DNA of 64,000 bases from Orychophragmus violaceus (taxonomy: Eukaryota > Streptophyta > Magnoliopsida > Brassicales > Brassicaceae). The notes under the pieces are model-generated. The model ran no database searches, was not told the DNA's origin, and saw only the letters and a program-made list of their open reading frames with translations. The first letter of the stretch is position 1. The number at the start of each line of letters is the position of its first letter. The translations under genes and the position numbers were made by a program. The stretch covers positions 60,167,728 through 60,231,727 of the forward strand of contig CM058236.1 of the NCBI GenBank assembly GCA_030180135.1. Reading direction: 5' to 3'. Positions 45,826 to 57,040 of the stretch are shown here, in pieces.

Positions 45826-48466
45826 CTAGTCAGCCTCGGCGTGTGGACAATTAGGTTGTTTGTGGCCTGGATGTCTGCAATTCGAACAACAATATTGCTT
45901 GTGTAGTTTCCGCGGTTTATTGCCCTTCTTTTTGGCGATTTCTAGCATAGATTTCCACCTCGACTACTTTTGTTTTCCAGGCTTCTGCCTCACTTCCGGC
46001 GGAAGAACACGCACGGTGTCATGACCAGCTGTGCCAGTTAAATTCTTTGGTAAGATGTTGCGCGAGTATGCAGCGTACAAGTAGTCCGTTTTGTTAGGTG
46101 GACATACAAGGGTAGAAATGTGTAGCTCAAGTTCCGGTGCAGCGCATATGGCATGTGAGCAAGGTATCTTTTCGTAATCCCAAACACCACATTCACACTT
46201 CTGATGTTCCAAATCGACAACACAATCCCTATGTCCTCCCTTAACAACAAACTTATACGTATCTACGCGTTCTGCCGTCATCATATCTACATAATATTCA
46301 CGAATAACCAGCAAATATTCAACTCCTCGGCTAAATGTTGTTGAGAGACTCATTGCATCTAGCCGCCTTTTACAAAATCACGTCCCTAGTTTCTCTTGTA
46401 TAAACTCCAAAAGGAAATATATGGGATATCCTTTTGCCTTCTTAACTGCGGAGTTTATAGATTCAGCAATGTTGCTCGTCTTTATGTTGTACCTGTCTCC
46501 AACAATGTGAAATAGGTTTACATAAGTAAGAACTAGAAAGTATTAAGAAAAACAATACGCTTTCAGACTTCTCCTGTCATCTGGTAAATAATCAGACTGC
46601 AAGAGAAGTCTTATTATAATATCAGACATAAGTAGAAGTCTGCGTAGAAATATTAAGTCTGACACTTAAGTTTCAGACATCTCCGGAAGTCTGGTAAATA
46701 ATCAAACAGCAGGAGAAGTCTGATAATAGTATCAGACATCAATAGAAGTCGGATAAGTACATGTCTCCGCCGAAATGCACGCGTGACCATAAACTCACAT
46801 CCGCCTCCTCCAGGTAATCAGCGAGTTCAGGATTTACCGCTCGTAAGGAAGCCATGTTTCGGTCAAAATCGTAAACCATATATGCGTAAGCCGCGTTTTT
46901 CACCAAGTAAAGAAGATGTTTTCCCCTGAACTTGGTAACTATGTTATTTTGTAGATGGTAATAGCATATCCCTCGTTGTGCCCAAGGGAAAACTGCTTCA
47001 CACGCATTCTTGATCGACTCGCATCTATCTGAGACTATGACTAAAGGATGTTGGTCTGAAATGCATTCTTTCAGCTTGGTGAAAAACCATTCCCACGAGT
47101 TATCATTCTCAGAGTCTACAATTCCGAAAGCCAATGGAAATATTTGAAAATTTCCTTCTTGTGCGGCCGCCACTAGCATAACACCGCCATACTTTCCATT
47201 AAGATGAGTACCATCCACCACAATGACTCTTCTAAGAAACATAACCCTATATATAGAAGCTCCAAATGCTATAAATAAATATTTAATTCTATTCTTATCA
47301 TCCAGTTCAAGAGCAGTTACTGTTCCCGGGTTGGTTTGCCTGATTCCATGCAAAAAAAGAAGGCAGTCTCTCGTACCCATCTTCCGTTTTTCCTCTCAAA
47401 TCTTTTGAGAATGTAACAATGCTTTGTATGCAGTTGTGTAGCTCATTCTAATCCCAAACTGCTTCTTCATTGATACTTTGACATGCTTTGGTGTTATCCC
47501 CTCAATTATACCAATACATTCAGTAAACAACCAACCAATATAAACTGAAGTATATCGTTTGCGCGTAGACATCCGGTCCACCACCGAACATGTATGGGTT
47601 TTTGAATAGCTCATCACCCAATACTTGTTTGGTTCGCTCTTCACACACGCTCGAAGCATCCACTTGCATCCTTCCACACGAAATTTAGCCACAAAACGTT
47701 TCTTGTCAGACTTATCTGTCATGAATGTGAATTTCTTCATTATGTCAAACGTAGCTATGATATTAGGTCTTTCTTGCTATCAAAACACTTATTGAGAAAG
47801 ATACCCTTGGGAATCCTCAACGTCTACTCGTACCATCCAACTCATATTTCTTATAATCTTCATCTTCTTCCACATCTACATCTTCAATTTTCACTTTCCC
47901 ATATAGGGTATAATCAGCATCATCCTGCTAATCCTCAGCGTGTTTCTTGAAAACATTTTCAGGCACATCCAATTTACCAACACCATCATTACCACCACCA
48001 CCACAAACAGAATCATCCGAGACTGAGTCCACATCTTCCTCATTCCAGACTTCTTCTTTGTCATCTTCGTCATCTTCGTCTACATCTTCAGATTCATATT
48101 TTTCATCATGATTCACCGCATCTTCATCTTTCATACCGTATCGGCTCGAGGCACAAAGATGGATTAAATGCGTATTAGCTAACTCGACCAAGCTCCTTAC
48201 TTGCCTATCATTTGTGACATAAACCGGAGGGCTATCCGGATCCATTTGTTTCAAGAGTGCTTCCGGCAATGGATATAATAACTCAGCTCGGTTTTCTTGT
48301 CCAGCATATAATCATCTTGTACCATCTCAACAAGTTCTTGATGTGTACAACCATCACGCAAAGTGATAAACCGCCCTCCTTTGACCTTATCAACCACAAA
48401 ATGCCAAATCTGGTCTCTCACAACCTATTCACCAAAATTAACAGGTAACTGAACTATTATCTGCAT
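45826..48466 (-). pseudogene. MURA-type (MULE) transposase pseudogene
   Basis: Order on the minus strand: N-terminal region from ATG 48466 (WHFVVDKVKGGRFITLRDGC), with an in-frame TAG at codon 14 and a frameshift near 48270. Next are an acidic linker (about 48120-47960), a Mutator DNA-binding domain at 47740-47396 (FRVEGCKWMLRA) and the MULE transposase core at 47380-46761 (VVDGTHLNGKYGG with the first Asp, VSDRCESI with the second). A likely intron follows, then NIKTSNIAESINSAVKKAKG, a SWIM zinc finger (CECGVWDYEKIPCSH, about 46190) and, after one in-frame TAG near 45967, a CCHC knuckle CSNCRHPGHKQPNC (about 45870). Frameshifts also occur near 47395 and in the homopolymer at about 47352. It is not functional unless several are assembly errors. 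Confidence 0.88.
46493..46760 (-). other. Probable intron in the MULE transposase
   Basis: The minus strand has gacat|GTACTT at 46760 and gacAG|GTACAAC at 46493. Splicing would join FGGDM to YNIKTSNIAES in frame, as in related transposases. The 268-bp interval carries about ten cagac or gtctg motifs and no coding similarity. Confidence 0.6.
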
Positions 48467-48499
48467 AAACAAACACGTATAAACCACATTAGAGATCTT

Positions 48500-49620
48500 T
48501 TGGGAAAAGCCAGACTTCTTTGCGAAGTCTGATGCTATTAGCTACATTACCAATATTATTCAAAATTTGATTTAAAAATAATTACCATGTATAAGAATGT
48601 AAAACTCACATAGAAGGAACATAGAAAACTAACACACATTTATAAAAATTAAAATCAATGAAATTAATCACAAATATACAATAAAATGCATTTTAAAAGT
48701 CTTTAACATTTCAGACGTCTATAGAAGTCTGACTGTAGTAATACCAGACCTCTATGGAAATCTGAAAAAGAGGGTATTTTTGCAATTGAAATCAAAGTGT
48801 CAAACAGCGAATGCAGTCTGAAATCCATCAGACAGCGTACGCAGTCTGCTTTGGAAATTTTTGAACTTTTTGTCAGACATCTTATGAAGTCTGAGGAAAA
48901 AAGGTGCAGTTTTGCAATTGAAATTGAATTTTCAGACTTCTCCGGGAAGTCTGGTAACGTTCAGACTTCTTGAGAAGTCTGACAAAAAGTAGGGGGTAGT
49001 TTAGCAATTCCATTTGAATTATCAGACTTCTCGAAGAAGTTTGATAAGGTTCAGACATCGTATGATGTCTGACAAGAAATTCAGACAGCGATGGAAGTCT
49101 GATAAAAAAACTTGGTATTTTCGGTTTTTATCCAGTGTTGACCAAAATTCGATTTTTCAGATGTCTATAGCCGTCTGGCAAAAGTTTGGAATTTCAGATG
49201 TCTATAGCCGTCTGATAATTTTTTTCTTCTTTTCAGACAGATTAAGAAGTCTGACGATTTTTTCGCTTATTCTGATCAACATCTGAAAATTTGGGTCAAT
49301 TGTAGTTTCTACCCCCCCCCCATTATTTTAAGACATCGGATTCCGTCTGACAAAAAGTCAAGAATCGGTCAATTTCTTGCCAGATAACATTAGAAGTCTG
49401 ACTAGAAATCAAATTTGAATCAATTGCAAAACTACCCTCTTCTTATTTAGATTTCTTGGTGAAGTCTGATATATTTATTTTTTTGCAAAGGAATTTAACA
49501 GACATCTATGGAGGTCTGATAGTTGAAAGTTAATTGCAAAACTACCCTCACGTTGACCATATTAAAGTTTACGAAAAAAATAAGACTTAAACGGCAGTCT
49601 GAGATTACAATTCAGATCTG
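48500..49620. repeat. Array of inverted cagac...gtctg motifs
   Basis: More than 25 copies of tcagac(t/a)tc or its complement gaagtctga occur here, often in facing pairs 6-12 bp apart (for example 48713-48731, 48933-48952, 48961-48980, 49020-49040). A C-homopolymer lies at about 49312-49321. Phrases such as ttgcaattgaaat recur between the motifs. This occupies the 5' flank of the transposase gene and suggests subterminal protein-binding sites. Confidence 0.75.
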
Positions 49621-49990
49621 AAAATCGACGATATGAAAAATATTCTTACCAATGTCCATTTTCAGTTTGTTTTTAGCCTCGTCGATTTCCCAGTACGTCT
49701 AATATCACCGGAAACCCGAAATCCGAGACGTGTTTTGCTGTTTTTATAAGATGATAAACGATTTCGCTACTTTTGAATCGAAAAATCAAAGCGGAAAAGG
49801 GAGAAATCGGTCAGGATAACGTCCTAACTCTATTCTTGAGCTTTACTTGAGCTTTAATGGTGGAAAAACGAGCTGGATTACACATTAACTCGTCGGCGAA
49901 GGTGGTTGTCGTGGTTGTTAAGCATTCATGACGATGGCATTTTCGTGAATATTCAAAAGAATTTTGGGTCCTTTTGTCTTTTAATTAAAG

Positions 49991-50931
49991 TATCAGACTT
50001 CTGACGATGGCCTTTCCGTGAATACGCAGATTAGTAAGGGAATAAATTAGCGAAGGAGAGGAAGGAGAAGTCCAAAGGTAGTTTCAGGGTTGACTTCAAT
50101 TTCGAGGGTAGTTTTGCAATCAGCCCATGGTTTATGATGGTTTCCACGAAATTTATTTCCATAGTCAAACGGTTATGGTGACTATTATTTATAGAAATCG
50201 ACATAAATATCACCACTAAATTACAAAAAAGTCACCAGGAACCACCAACATTCATGGTAAAAATGGTCATCACACTGAAACTAAAGCTCTAATACGGAGA
50301 TGGAAGGAAATATGTGATTGATTCCAATGAAATTTTCCACACTATTGCCTATAACTAGAATCATGATGATACGGTAAAGAAACCACTCAACAATCACAAT
50401 TCTCTTTAGGAGAATAGAAAGGCTTGGCGAGCGAAATCGTCTGAAACAAACACCACTGACTGAGGCCAACCATTGGAGAGTCGGAGAGCTGTTGTAACTG
50501 GCATGACCAATGCGATCGCCTTTTGATCGCAAGAAGAAGAAACGAGAACCGTTACAATAAAACGTTGGATATGATAATTGACGAAAACTGTCATAAACCA
50601 TTGAAATTCATCTTCGAAAATATAGGAACCTCTGTAACAGAGATCAACGTTGTTTAAGACGATTGCTTTTGAAATCGCATTTTACATTGCTCATCCCTCC
50701 TCAAGATCTTATCTTCTTTTTTAACTTTTTACTTACTTATTTACCTCTAATGAAATTATATTTTTATATTTTCTTATTTTTAGATTTATAGTTTTGTTAT
50801 TTGTTATATTATTTAAAATAATTGTTTTGATTTAATTTTGGATAATACATAATATTTAATAATAAAAATGCAAAAAAATCTGATAATTTTATTGTAATAT
50901 ATTTTTCATTAAACTTCAAGATAATAGATTT
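49991..50931. other. Intergenic, no supportable gene
   Basis: Short open frames of 61-106 codons on the minus strand (50031-50216, 50281-50601) have no recognisable motif. 50690-50930 is AT-rich. Confidence 0.4.
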
Positions 50932-50947
50932 CATTTTTATAGAATAT

Positions 50948-51774
50948 TTTTTTTTTGTCGGCAATTTTTCCATTAAAGAAACCCAAAAGGGTAGTACAGA
51001 TGAACAAACGAAAGCCCAAACCAACATCATTTACACATTCATAAAATTAATTAAGCCCACTTAAGCTTATCCAATCTACTGATAAGGTTAAGTAACATAA
51101 TGGCCACGTGTATACACTCGTTACCACACGAAGAAGAAATACACGCAAGACGTTGGATGGTTGACACGTGTAGAATCGGATGATCCACGAACCACCGCGA
51201 CTCCGACGCCGGACTTCGTAGATGTTCATCATCTTGTCTGATTTCTCTAACCTCCGATGCTATCCACTTGATTTCCGAGCAGTCGATCATCTTCAGATTC
51301 ACCAGAAATAAAGCCGCATGAGATTGAAATTCCGTCACTTCAGCTCGCCGGAGACACCACACCATGGAAGCTTTGCGCCGACTAAATCCAATCTACTGAT
51401 TTAGTCCTTGATCCATTGCCGAAGATGGAGATAAGCAACAAAGATATTAGTCCAAGCTTGTGAGATCTCAAGCAAAGTATGAAGGATAAATCGGGTTTTC
51501 TGATGAACTAAAGCAAAGGATAGCACGAGTGGAGAGAAACACAGATCCGGCAGGGCCACCGGAAAGCAAAATCGGAAAAATTCCGAAGAGAAGACACAAC
51601 AAACAAAAGAAATCCGACTAAATCGGAAATTATTGACACAGAGAACAAATATATTACACACAAAAGTAACCCGACCGCCGGCGAACCGACGGTCGGAGGG
51701 GAAGCAAACCGACGATGAGACTCTTAGCTAAATTAGAGAGAAGACAGAGCAAATAAAGAGAGTAGATAAGGCTC
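50948..51774 (-). mobile_element. Poly(A) retroposon 1 (non-autonomous, Sadhu/LINE-like), 16-bp TSD
   Basis: An 827-bp segment is flanked by perfect 16-bp direct repeats catttttatagaatat (50932-50947 and 51775-51790). The left end is a T run followed by gtcggcaatttttcc, so on the minus strand the element ends ...gccgac(A)n, a typical 3' end of crucifer LINE-related retroposons. The sequence is GC-richer than its surroundings and has only short minus-strand frames (104 and 86 codons) without known motifs. Size, tail and duplication fit the non-coding Sadhu-type retroposons of Arabidopsis, but I cannot confirm the family by sequence. It lies 415 bp upstream of the ARL1 start, pointing away from it. 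Confidence 0.82.
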
Positions 51775-51790
51775 CATTTTTATAGAATAT

Positions 51791-52205
51791 AATTTTATAT
51801 AATGAATTATTTTATTTTTATTAATATTAATATTAAATTTGAAAGAATATATAACATAAAAAAAAATATATAGGCTAAGAAAAATATCATCACAGACTAT
51901 ATTAATGTTTGAAATCTTGTGCCAGGTTATACATAATAGGCTAAGAAAACTAACATCACAGACTATATACATATATTTGGGTCGAAAGAAAGCCTCTGGC
52001 TGCGGCAGAGACAACGAAAGTGGAAAAAAAATCTGAAATTACTAGTCTAAAACGTATATTTCTCGTCCTTTGTTTTCAGCTTTCACTACTCTCAAAGAAG
52101 GGAGAGAAAAGATCTGAGGTCGAATGGTCCAGGAGAAGAAGAATCTCTCTTAGATCGTTTGATCTGATCTGATCCTAAGAGAAGAAGAATAGTAGGAAGA
52201 AGAAG
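51791..52205 (+). promoter_or_regulatory. ARL1 upstream region and 5' UTR
   Basis: The space between retroposon 1 and the ARL1 start codon. Bases 52080-52205 are purine-rich (gaagggagagaaaa, aagaagaag), as in a 5' UTR. A TATA-like word (atatata) lies near 51870. The retroposon insertion leaves only about 415 bp of original proximal promoter. Confidence 0.45.
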
Positions 52206-54344
52206 ATGGGAATCCTGTTCACGCGGATGTTCTCTTCTGTGTTTGGCAGCAAAGAAGCTCGTATCCTCGTCCTCGGTCTCGACAATGCTGGGAAAACTAC
52301 AATCCTTTGTAAAAATCAATTCCTCCATCTGTCGCATTTCGTTTCTCTATCGACGCATTTGTTTGATAGATTGGCTATTCAGTGACTAGGGTTTTCGATT
52401 CAACGTTTTTCTCTATGAATTTGAGTTTACGCTTATTTTGATTACAGATCGGCTTCAGATGGGGGAAGTAGTCTCCACGATTCCGAGTACGTATTCATCT
52501 CTCTATTTTGTATAAAAATGTTGAGGTTTTTCATTTATTTCTTTCGTCGGATCTAGTTGATGTGATTTCGGATTTTGGTATTGTTAATTTGTGATTTTGG
52601 GGTTTCTCCGATCTGCAGCTATTGGATTTAACGTCGAGACAGTGCAGTACAACAATATCAAATTTCAGGTTTGGGATCTAGGTACGTTTCAAAATGCTTT
52701 ATGTGTTCAACTTCGTATTTGATGTACTAGGATGGGAGTGAATTTCGAAATCTATACTATATAAGCATTAGATTTATCCAGATCAAACCATTTTCTGATG
52801 GATCCAGTTTGAGATACTCTTAGTCCTTTAGTCGTCCTTCCATTAACTGGCTCCATGTTAGCAGATTATTTAGTCTCACATTTGAATTGTTGGAATGTTT
52901 GACTATGGATGATTACTCGAACTAGTGATCAAGAATTTCCTTTGATTTGGACCCCTTAGATTATTCTTGATGAGTAATCGGAAATCTGATATATTTGGAT
53001 ATGAGTTGATAAAAAGCTTTGTATTAATCCAAAAAGGTGATGACTTGATAAGTACCATATATTGGTTGTATATCTCCGTATATTCTTACATATGGTTGCT
53101 AGTTACGTTTCACTTTTTAATTATAAATTTGTTCGGCGGAAGACGATACATATAACTAAAATTTTCATGTGGCAGGTGGACAAACGAGCATCAGGTAGCT
53201 TAATGACCTCTTTTATCATTTCTAGAAACGATGAAAAAATGCATGTATTATAAAGGCATGAAGAACAGAAACAGCTTCATTAGGATTGTACTGTATGCAT
53301 TTTATTCAATAGTTCTAATGGTTCTTGTGACAGGCCATACTGGCGATGCTATTTCCCAAATACACAAGCAGTGATATATGTTGTTGACTCAAGCGATACA
53401 GATCGAATCGGGGTAGCGAAAGAAGAATTTCATGCAATTTTGGAGGTAAACTTGTGCTGAGAAACCTACGTATATTGGTAGCTGTATGGAAATGGAAATA
53501 CAGTTTTATTTTCTAGGAATAAATTGACGCTCTATTAGTTTCTATTTTAAGTATGTCAAACAGCTGTCTAATAGGTGACACTGAAATTGAAAGCATCTAG
53601 GTTAGTGCTGAAAGTGGATGGTAACTGAACCAAACCTGAACCGAAATTATATAATACATGAACAGGATTTTTATATCTGGCCCCAAAATCCCGAAAACCC
53701 TGAACCGAACCCAAACACCCAGGCCTAGGAACAAGTGATCATGTCTCACCATAGATAACACGATCAATATGTAAACTCTTCTGTGTGCATAATAGCTTAC
53801 TGCATTGTTTGTCAGCATCTAACTTCCGACTCTCTTTTGAACCTGGTTCTGTAGGAAGAGGAATTGAAAGGTGCAGTGGTTCTAATATTTGCAAACAAGC
53901 AGGTTAGTAGTATCTAAATGGTAGTAGCATTTTGATATAATTTTTTCAGTGATTTATCTTGAAGCTGTATTGATTTCTGCAAATGACAAAAAGTTGTTTT
54001 TCCCTCTTTAGTTTGTTTTGCATGCTTTATCAACATTTCTGGTGGTAAAAATTGTTCTGAGTTTTCTTTAACCAATTGGACAGGATCTTCCTGGTGCACT
54101 CGATGATGCTGCTGTGACAGAAGCCTTGGAGTTGCATAAGATAAAGAGTCGCCAGTGGGCAATCTTCAAAACGTGTGCTGTTAAAGGCGAGGGGCTTTTC
54201 GAGGGATTGGACTGGTAAGCACAATTTTACTTCACAACATGTTCGTTTTTATCCACATTTTGTATGCATCAAAACAAACTCAATGAATCTTGTCCATCTT
54301 TGATCGTCAGGTTGAGTAATACACTGAAGTCGGGAAGTGGCTAA
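52206..54344 (+). CDS. ARL1: ADP-ribosylation factor-like GTPase ARL1 (ARF3), 182 aa
   Basis: ARL1 is a small GTPase of the ARF family that acts at the trans-Golgi, where its GTP form recruits GRIP-domain golgins. Eight coding exons: 52206-52308, 52448-52486, 52619-52681, 53176-53194, 53334-53445, 53855-53902, 54084-54214, 54311-54344. All introns are GT-AG. The exons sum to 549 nt, that is 182 codons plus stop. Visible are myristoylation Gly2, P-loop GLDNAGKT (24-31), switch I with Thr48 (TIPTIGFN), WDLGGQ with catalytic Gln71, NKQD (126-129) and the CAVKG guanine-binding loop (159-163). From memory the protein appears almost identical to Arabidopsis ARF3/ARL1 (At2g24765). Exon 4 is only 19 nt. 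Retroposons sit on both sides. The gene appears intact. Confidence 0.97.
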
Positions 54345-54741
54345 AATCATCGTCATACACTTACTCGTCATCCCTCAATGTATCTTCTCTTCTTTACTTA
54401 TTGGTTTGTTTAGTAATTTGCTTAGTTCTTCATTCTAAAGAGTTAATATCAATGACATGTTCACTTTTTACTTTTCTTTTGTTTTCCTCTATGAGAGAAA
54501 AAAACTCCAAACGGATTTGTGATTGGAACCCATAAGAGATATATCAACTTAACAAAATACACATTCTATTTATAGGACACAGTAAATCGGTTAACTTAAA
54601 CCGACACAAGAAAAATATTAAACTATGTTAAAGAGATAATAATAATTGATATTATCTAACAAAAATCATATTTTTAACCTTCAGCATTTTAAATATCGAT
54701 ATTATTTCACTTATACTTAAAACTTTTACATTAGTTATATA

Positions 54742-54788
<47 letters not shown>

Positions 54789-54891
54789 AAAATTAACTTT
54801 TCAGTTTGCATCGACAAAAAACAACAACCAGTTTTTGATTAAAAATGATGACATATTAGTAAATAATTTTTGTATATAATTAAATAATTTT
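54345..54891. repeat. ARL1 3' region with (TA)n microsatellite
   Basis: A 3' UTR-like stretch is followed by AT-rich DNA. A perfect (AT/TA)n run of about 40 bp lies at 54743-54783. No ORF. Confidence 0.7.
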
Positions 54892-54907
54892 AACTGTCTA
54901 CTTAGTT

Positions 54908-56118
54908 TTTTTTATTTTTTGAACAAAATTTTTCAAATTAAAGCATGTAGAAGTGCAGCATAGAAATATACAGAAATTAAACAAGAACAACAACAACTAT
55001 GACTATCTAAAAAAAGATAAAGAGCTAAGCCAAAGGATACAAAAAGATACAGACATAAACGAACTAGGAGGCTTAGGACAAACCACAAAAAAGTATAATA
55101 AAATTGGGACCAGAGACCGAGCAACGGTAACATGAAGAGGCACGCTGCGCACAGACCCATAGCACATAGACGACCGGTTGACAACGCCGAACCAACCACG
55201 CAGACGAGATGAGGCCCAAGCACAAGCAGACGCCAATCTTTTACTTAGAGACTGAAACCGCAGCTCAGACACAAACCCAAGGACAAACCAGTGCATCGAG
55301 CTAGCTAGGCTCAAACTGGAGCATAAAAGCCCAAACCCCAAAAGCAAGCCTCCAGAAAAAACCGCCGGAACCACCATCAAATATCCACAACAACCATGAC
55401 CCGGCAGCCACACACCGGATCCAGAAACATAACGCATACACAAATAAGAAGCACTCCATACCTCGAAGGATGCCAAGACAACAGCCGAGATCACCACGGA
55501 GAAGCAGGGGCGGGTTAGCCGGAAAAGAAACCACCAAAGCCAAATCCGAAGCCGAACAAGGAAGCAGGCCAGAAGAAACACCACCAAATTCCGCCGCAGC
55601 AAGAGAAGCGGAGAGAACTCGAGCTCGAAACTTTTGGATCTCGCCGTCCTCGAGCAAGAAAATCGAAGAAAGAGCACTAAACCACCGCCGGAAGGTGAAG
55701 AGCTGGCTGCCACAGAGCACTGAGACAGGCGACAAAGGTGCGAGAGAGAGCTTCACGCTTAAGTGAAAGATCCATAACCCGCCACAGCCACTGTCCTCTA
55801 GAGCTAGGGCAAGATCGAGAGGAAAAGTCACCACAAGACAAGCAGCGAGGAGCTCAGATGACCTGGAAAGCACCAGCCGGCGGAGAGATTCTTTGAGAAC
55901 TTCGAAGACGAATCCCATATCTGTTGTAGCCAAAAGGAAAAACACATCAAGAAGGACATCGATTTAAATAGAAAGAGGAGAGGATTCCTCTCACGGCGGC
56001 GGTGAGGAACACCAACCACCGAAGAGGGATATTGAAAGCAAGAAAGTTTACGGCGAGTGGGGGAGAGAGAAAAACGGGAGCGGTTGTCCCGAAAGATTGT
56101 TTGTTTTAGGTTTCCCAT
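54908..56118 (-). mobile_element. Poly(A) retroposon 2 (non-autonomous), imperfect 16-bp TSD
   Basis: About 1.2 kb flanked by aactgtctacttagtt (54892-54907) and aactgtttatttagtt (56119-56134), a 14/16 match with both differences C to T. The left end is T-rich (ttttttattttttgaacaaaatttttcaaattaaag), so the minus strand ends with a poly(A)-like tail after a motif similar to that of retroposon 1. The interior is GC-richer, with minus-strand open frames of 236 codons (55003-55713) and 214 codons (55301-55945) in different frames. Neither has a recognisable motif and I do not treat them as genes. It is older than retroposon 1, judging by the diverged duplication. It begins about 560 bp past the ARL1 stop. 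Confidence 0.68.
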
Positions 56119-56134
56119 AACTGTTTATTTAGTT

Positions 56135-56702
56135 AATAAATGAAAATTACAGAAAGTTTTTTCCTTTGCTTCTCTTACTTCTCCAACAAAACTTAGTGTA
56201 TGGATTTTTCCCAAATCAATCCACTAAATTTAAAAACAAATCAAATTTGCCAAATGCAATCGAAAATAAACACAATTCTTTGAGCTTATTCATTGGACAT
56301 GGATATTAGGCCTTATTGCACCTGCGTCCGCCTATATTCCTCGCTCGATTCGGATTTATGATCGAACGGAAATGAGTCTCTAGTTTCGTCAAGGTTTTAT
56401 GTACACTGCATTTTCTGTACTTCCGCAGAAAACCAAACCGATTTGGATTTAACCTGTTGTAATTGTAGTTTGGAAATGATAAATCTGTTTAGCATTTCAT
56501 TTTCTCAATCACGACATGCTTCAGAATCAGTCCTTTAATCTGAAATTCCAAATCAATATATGAATCATTCATCTCACGAATCTTCCATACTTCAAGGGCA
56601 GATTATTGGGATTTAGGGAGTAAAGGAGATCGTGCTTATTAAATAAAGAAAATGAGTGGAGGTGGTGGAGAGAAAGCTTGAGGAGAATCAAATAAGATGG
56701 TA
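56135..56702. other. Intergenic, no feature seen
   Basis: No supportable gene or element boundary between retroposon 2 and Copia-D. Confidence 0.5.
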
Positions 56703-56707
56703 CACAT

Positions 56708-57009
56708 TGTTGTCATAAGCTTGAGATAACTTGAGGATCAAGCTAAATATATTTAGGAGTTATCTAAATATACATATTTATTTAGGAAGTTCCAAATAGA
56801 TTTAGGAAGATATCTATTAAATTTAGGAGTTATCAAAACTAGGGTTTTAGAGTTATATTTCACTATATATAAGGAGGTGCTAAGATGTAGCACAACTTAT
56901 GAGTTTTATGAGAGATTGAGAGCTTAAGTTTTGAGTGAGTTTCTTAAGCTAATAAAGAGAATTATTCTTTATCAATCTTTGAGTTTATAATTCTTCTTTG
57001 AGATCAATA
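56708..57009 (+). repeat. Copia-D 5' LTR (302 bp)
   Basis: Pairs with 62304-62596. It ends TA, not the usual CA; the boundary is set by the CACAT duplication and by divergence from the partner beyond GATCAATA. Confidence 0.88.
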
Positions 57010-57011
57010 TT

Positions 57012-57023
57012 TGGTATCAGAGC
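57012..57023 (+). promoter_or_regulatory. Copia-D primer-binding site (initiator tRNA-Met)
   Basis: TGGTATCAGAGC lies two bases after the 5' LTR. Confidence 0.93.
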
Positions 57024-57040
57024 TCCAGGAAGAAATCATC

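Larger units (their letters stand above)
44977..49990 (-). mobile_element. Decayed Mutator-like element with Ulp1 fragment (KI-MULE-like), ends uncertain
   Basis: The element comprises the Ulp1 fragment (plus), the MURA-type transposase (minus) and flanking non-coding DNA full of cagac/gtctg motifs at 45640-45820 and 48500-49620, with a last copy near 49995. I could not find terminal inverted repeats or a 9-bp target duplication, so the given ends are only the limits of recognisable content. Ulp1-carrying MULEs often lack clear terminal repeats. Confidence 0.65.

Noticed and set aside
48500..49620. Regularly spaced short repeats resembling a CRISPR array
   Set aside because: The repeats are 9-10 bp, alternate in orientation and have irregular spacing. 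The context is a plant MULE, so they are element motifs.
55003..55945. 236- and 214-codon minus-strand ORFs as host genes
   Set aside because: They lie inside a poly(A) retroposon, overlap in different frames, lack recognisable motifs and are biased in composition. Kept only as an observation.
57011..57040. Upstream start of the Copia-D gag frame at 57011
   Set aside because: That start overlaps the tRNA primer-binding site; the next Met (about 57041) is the plausible start.
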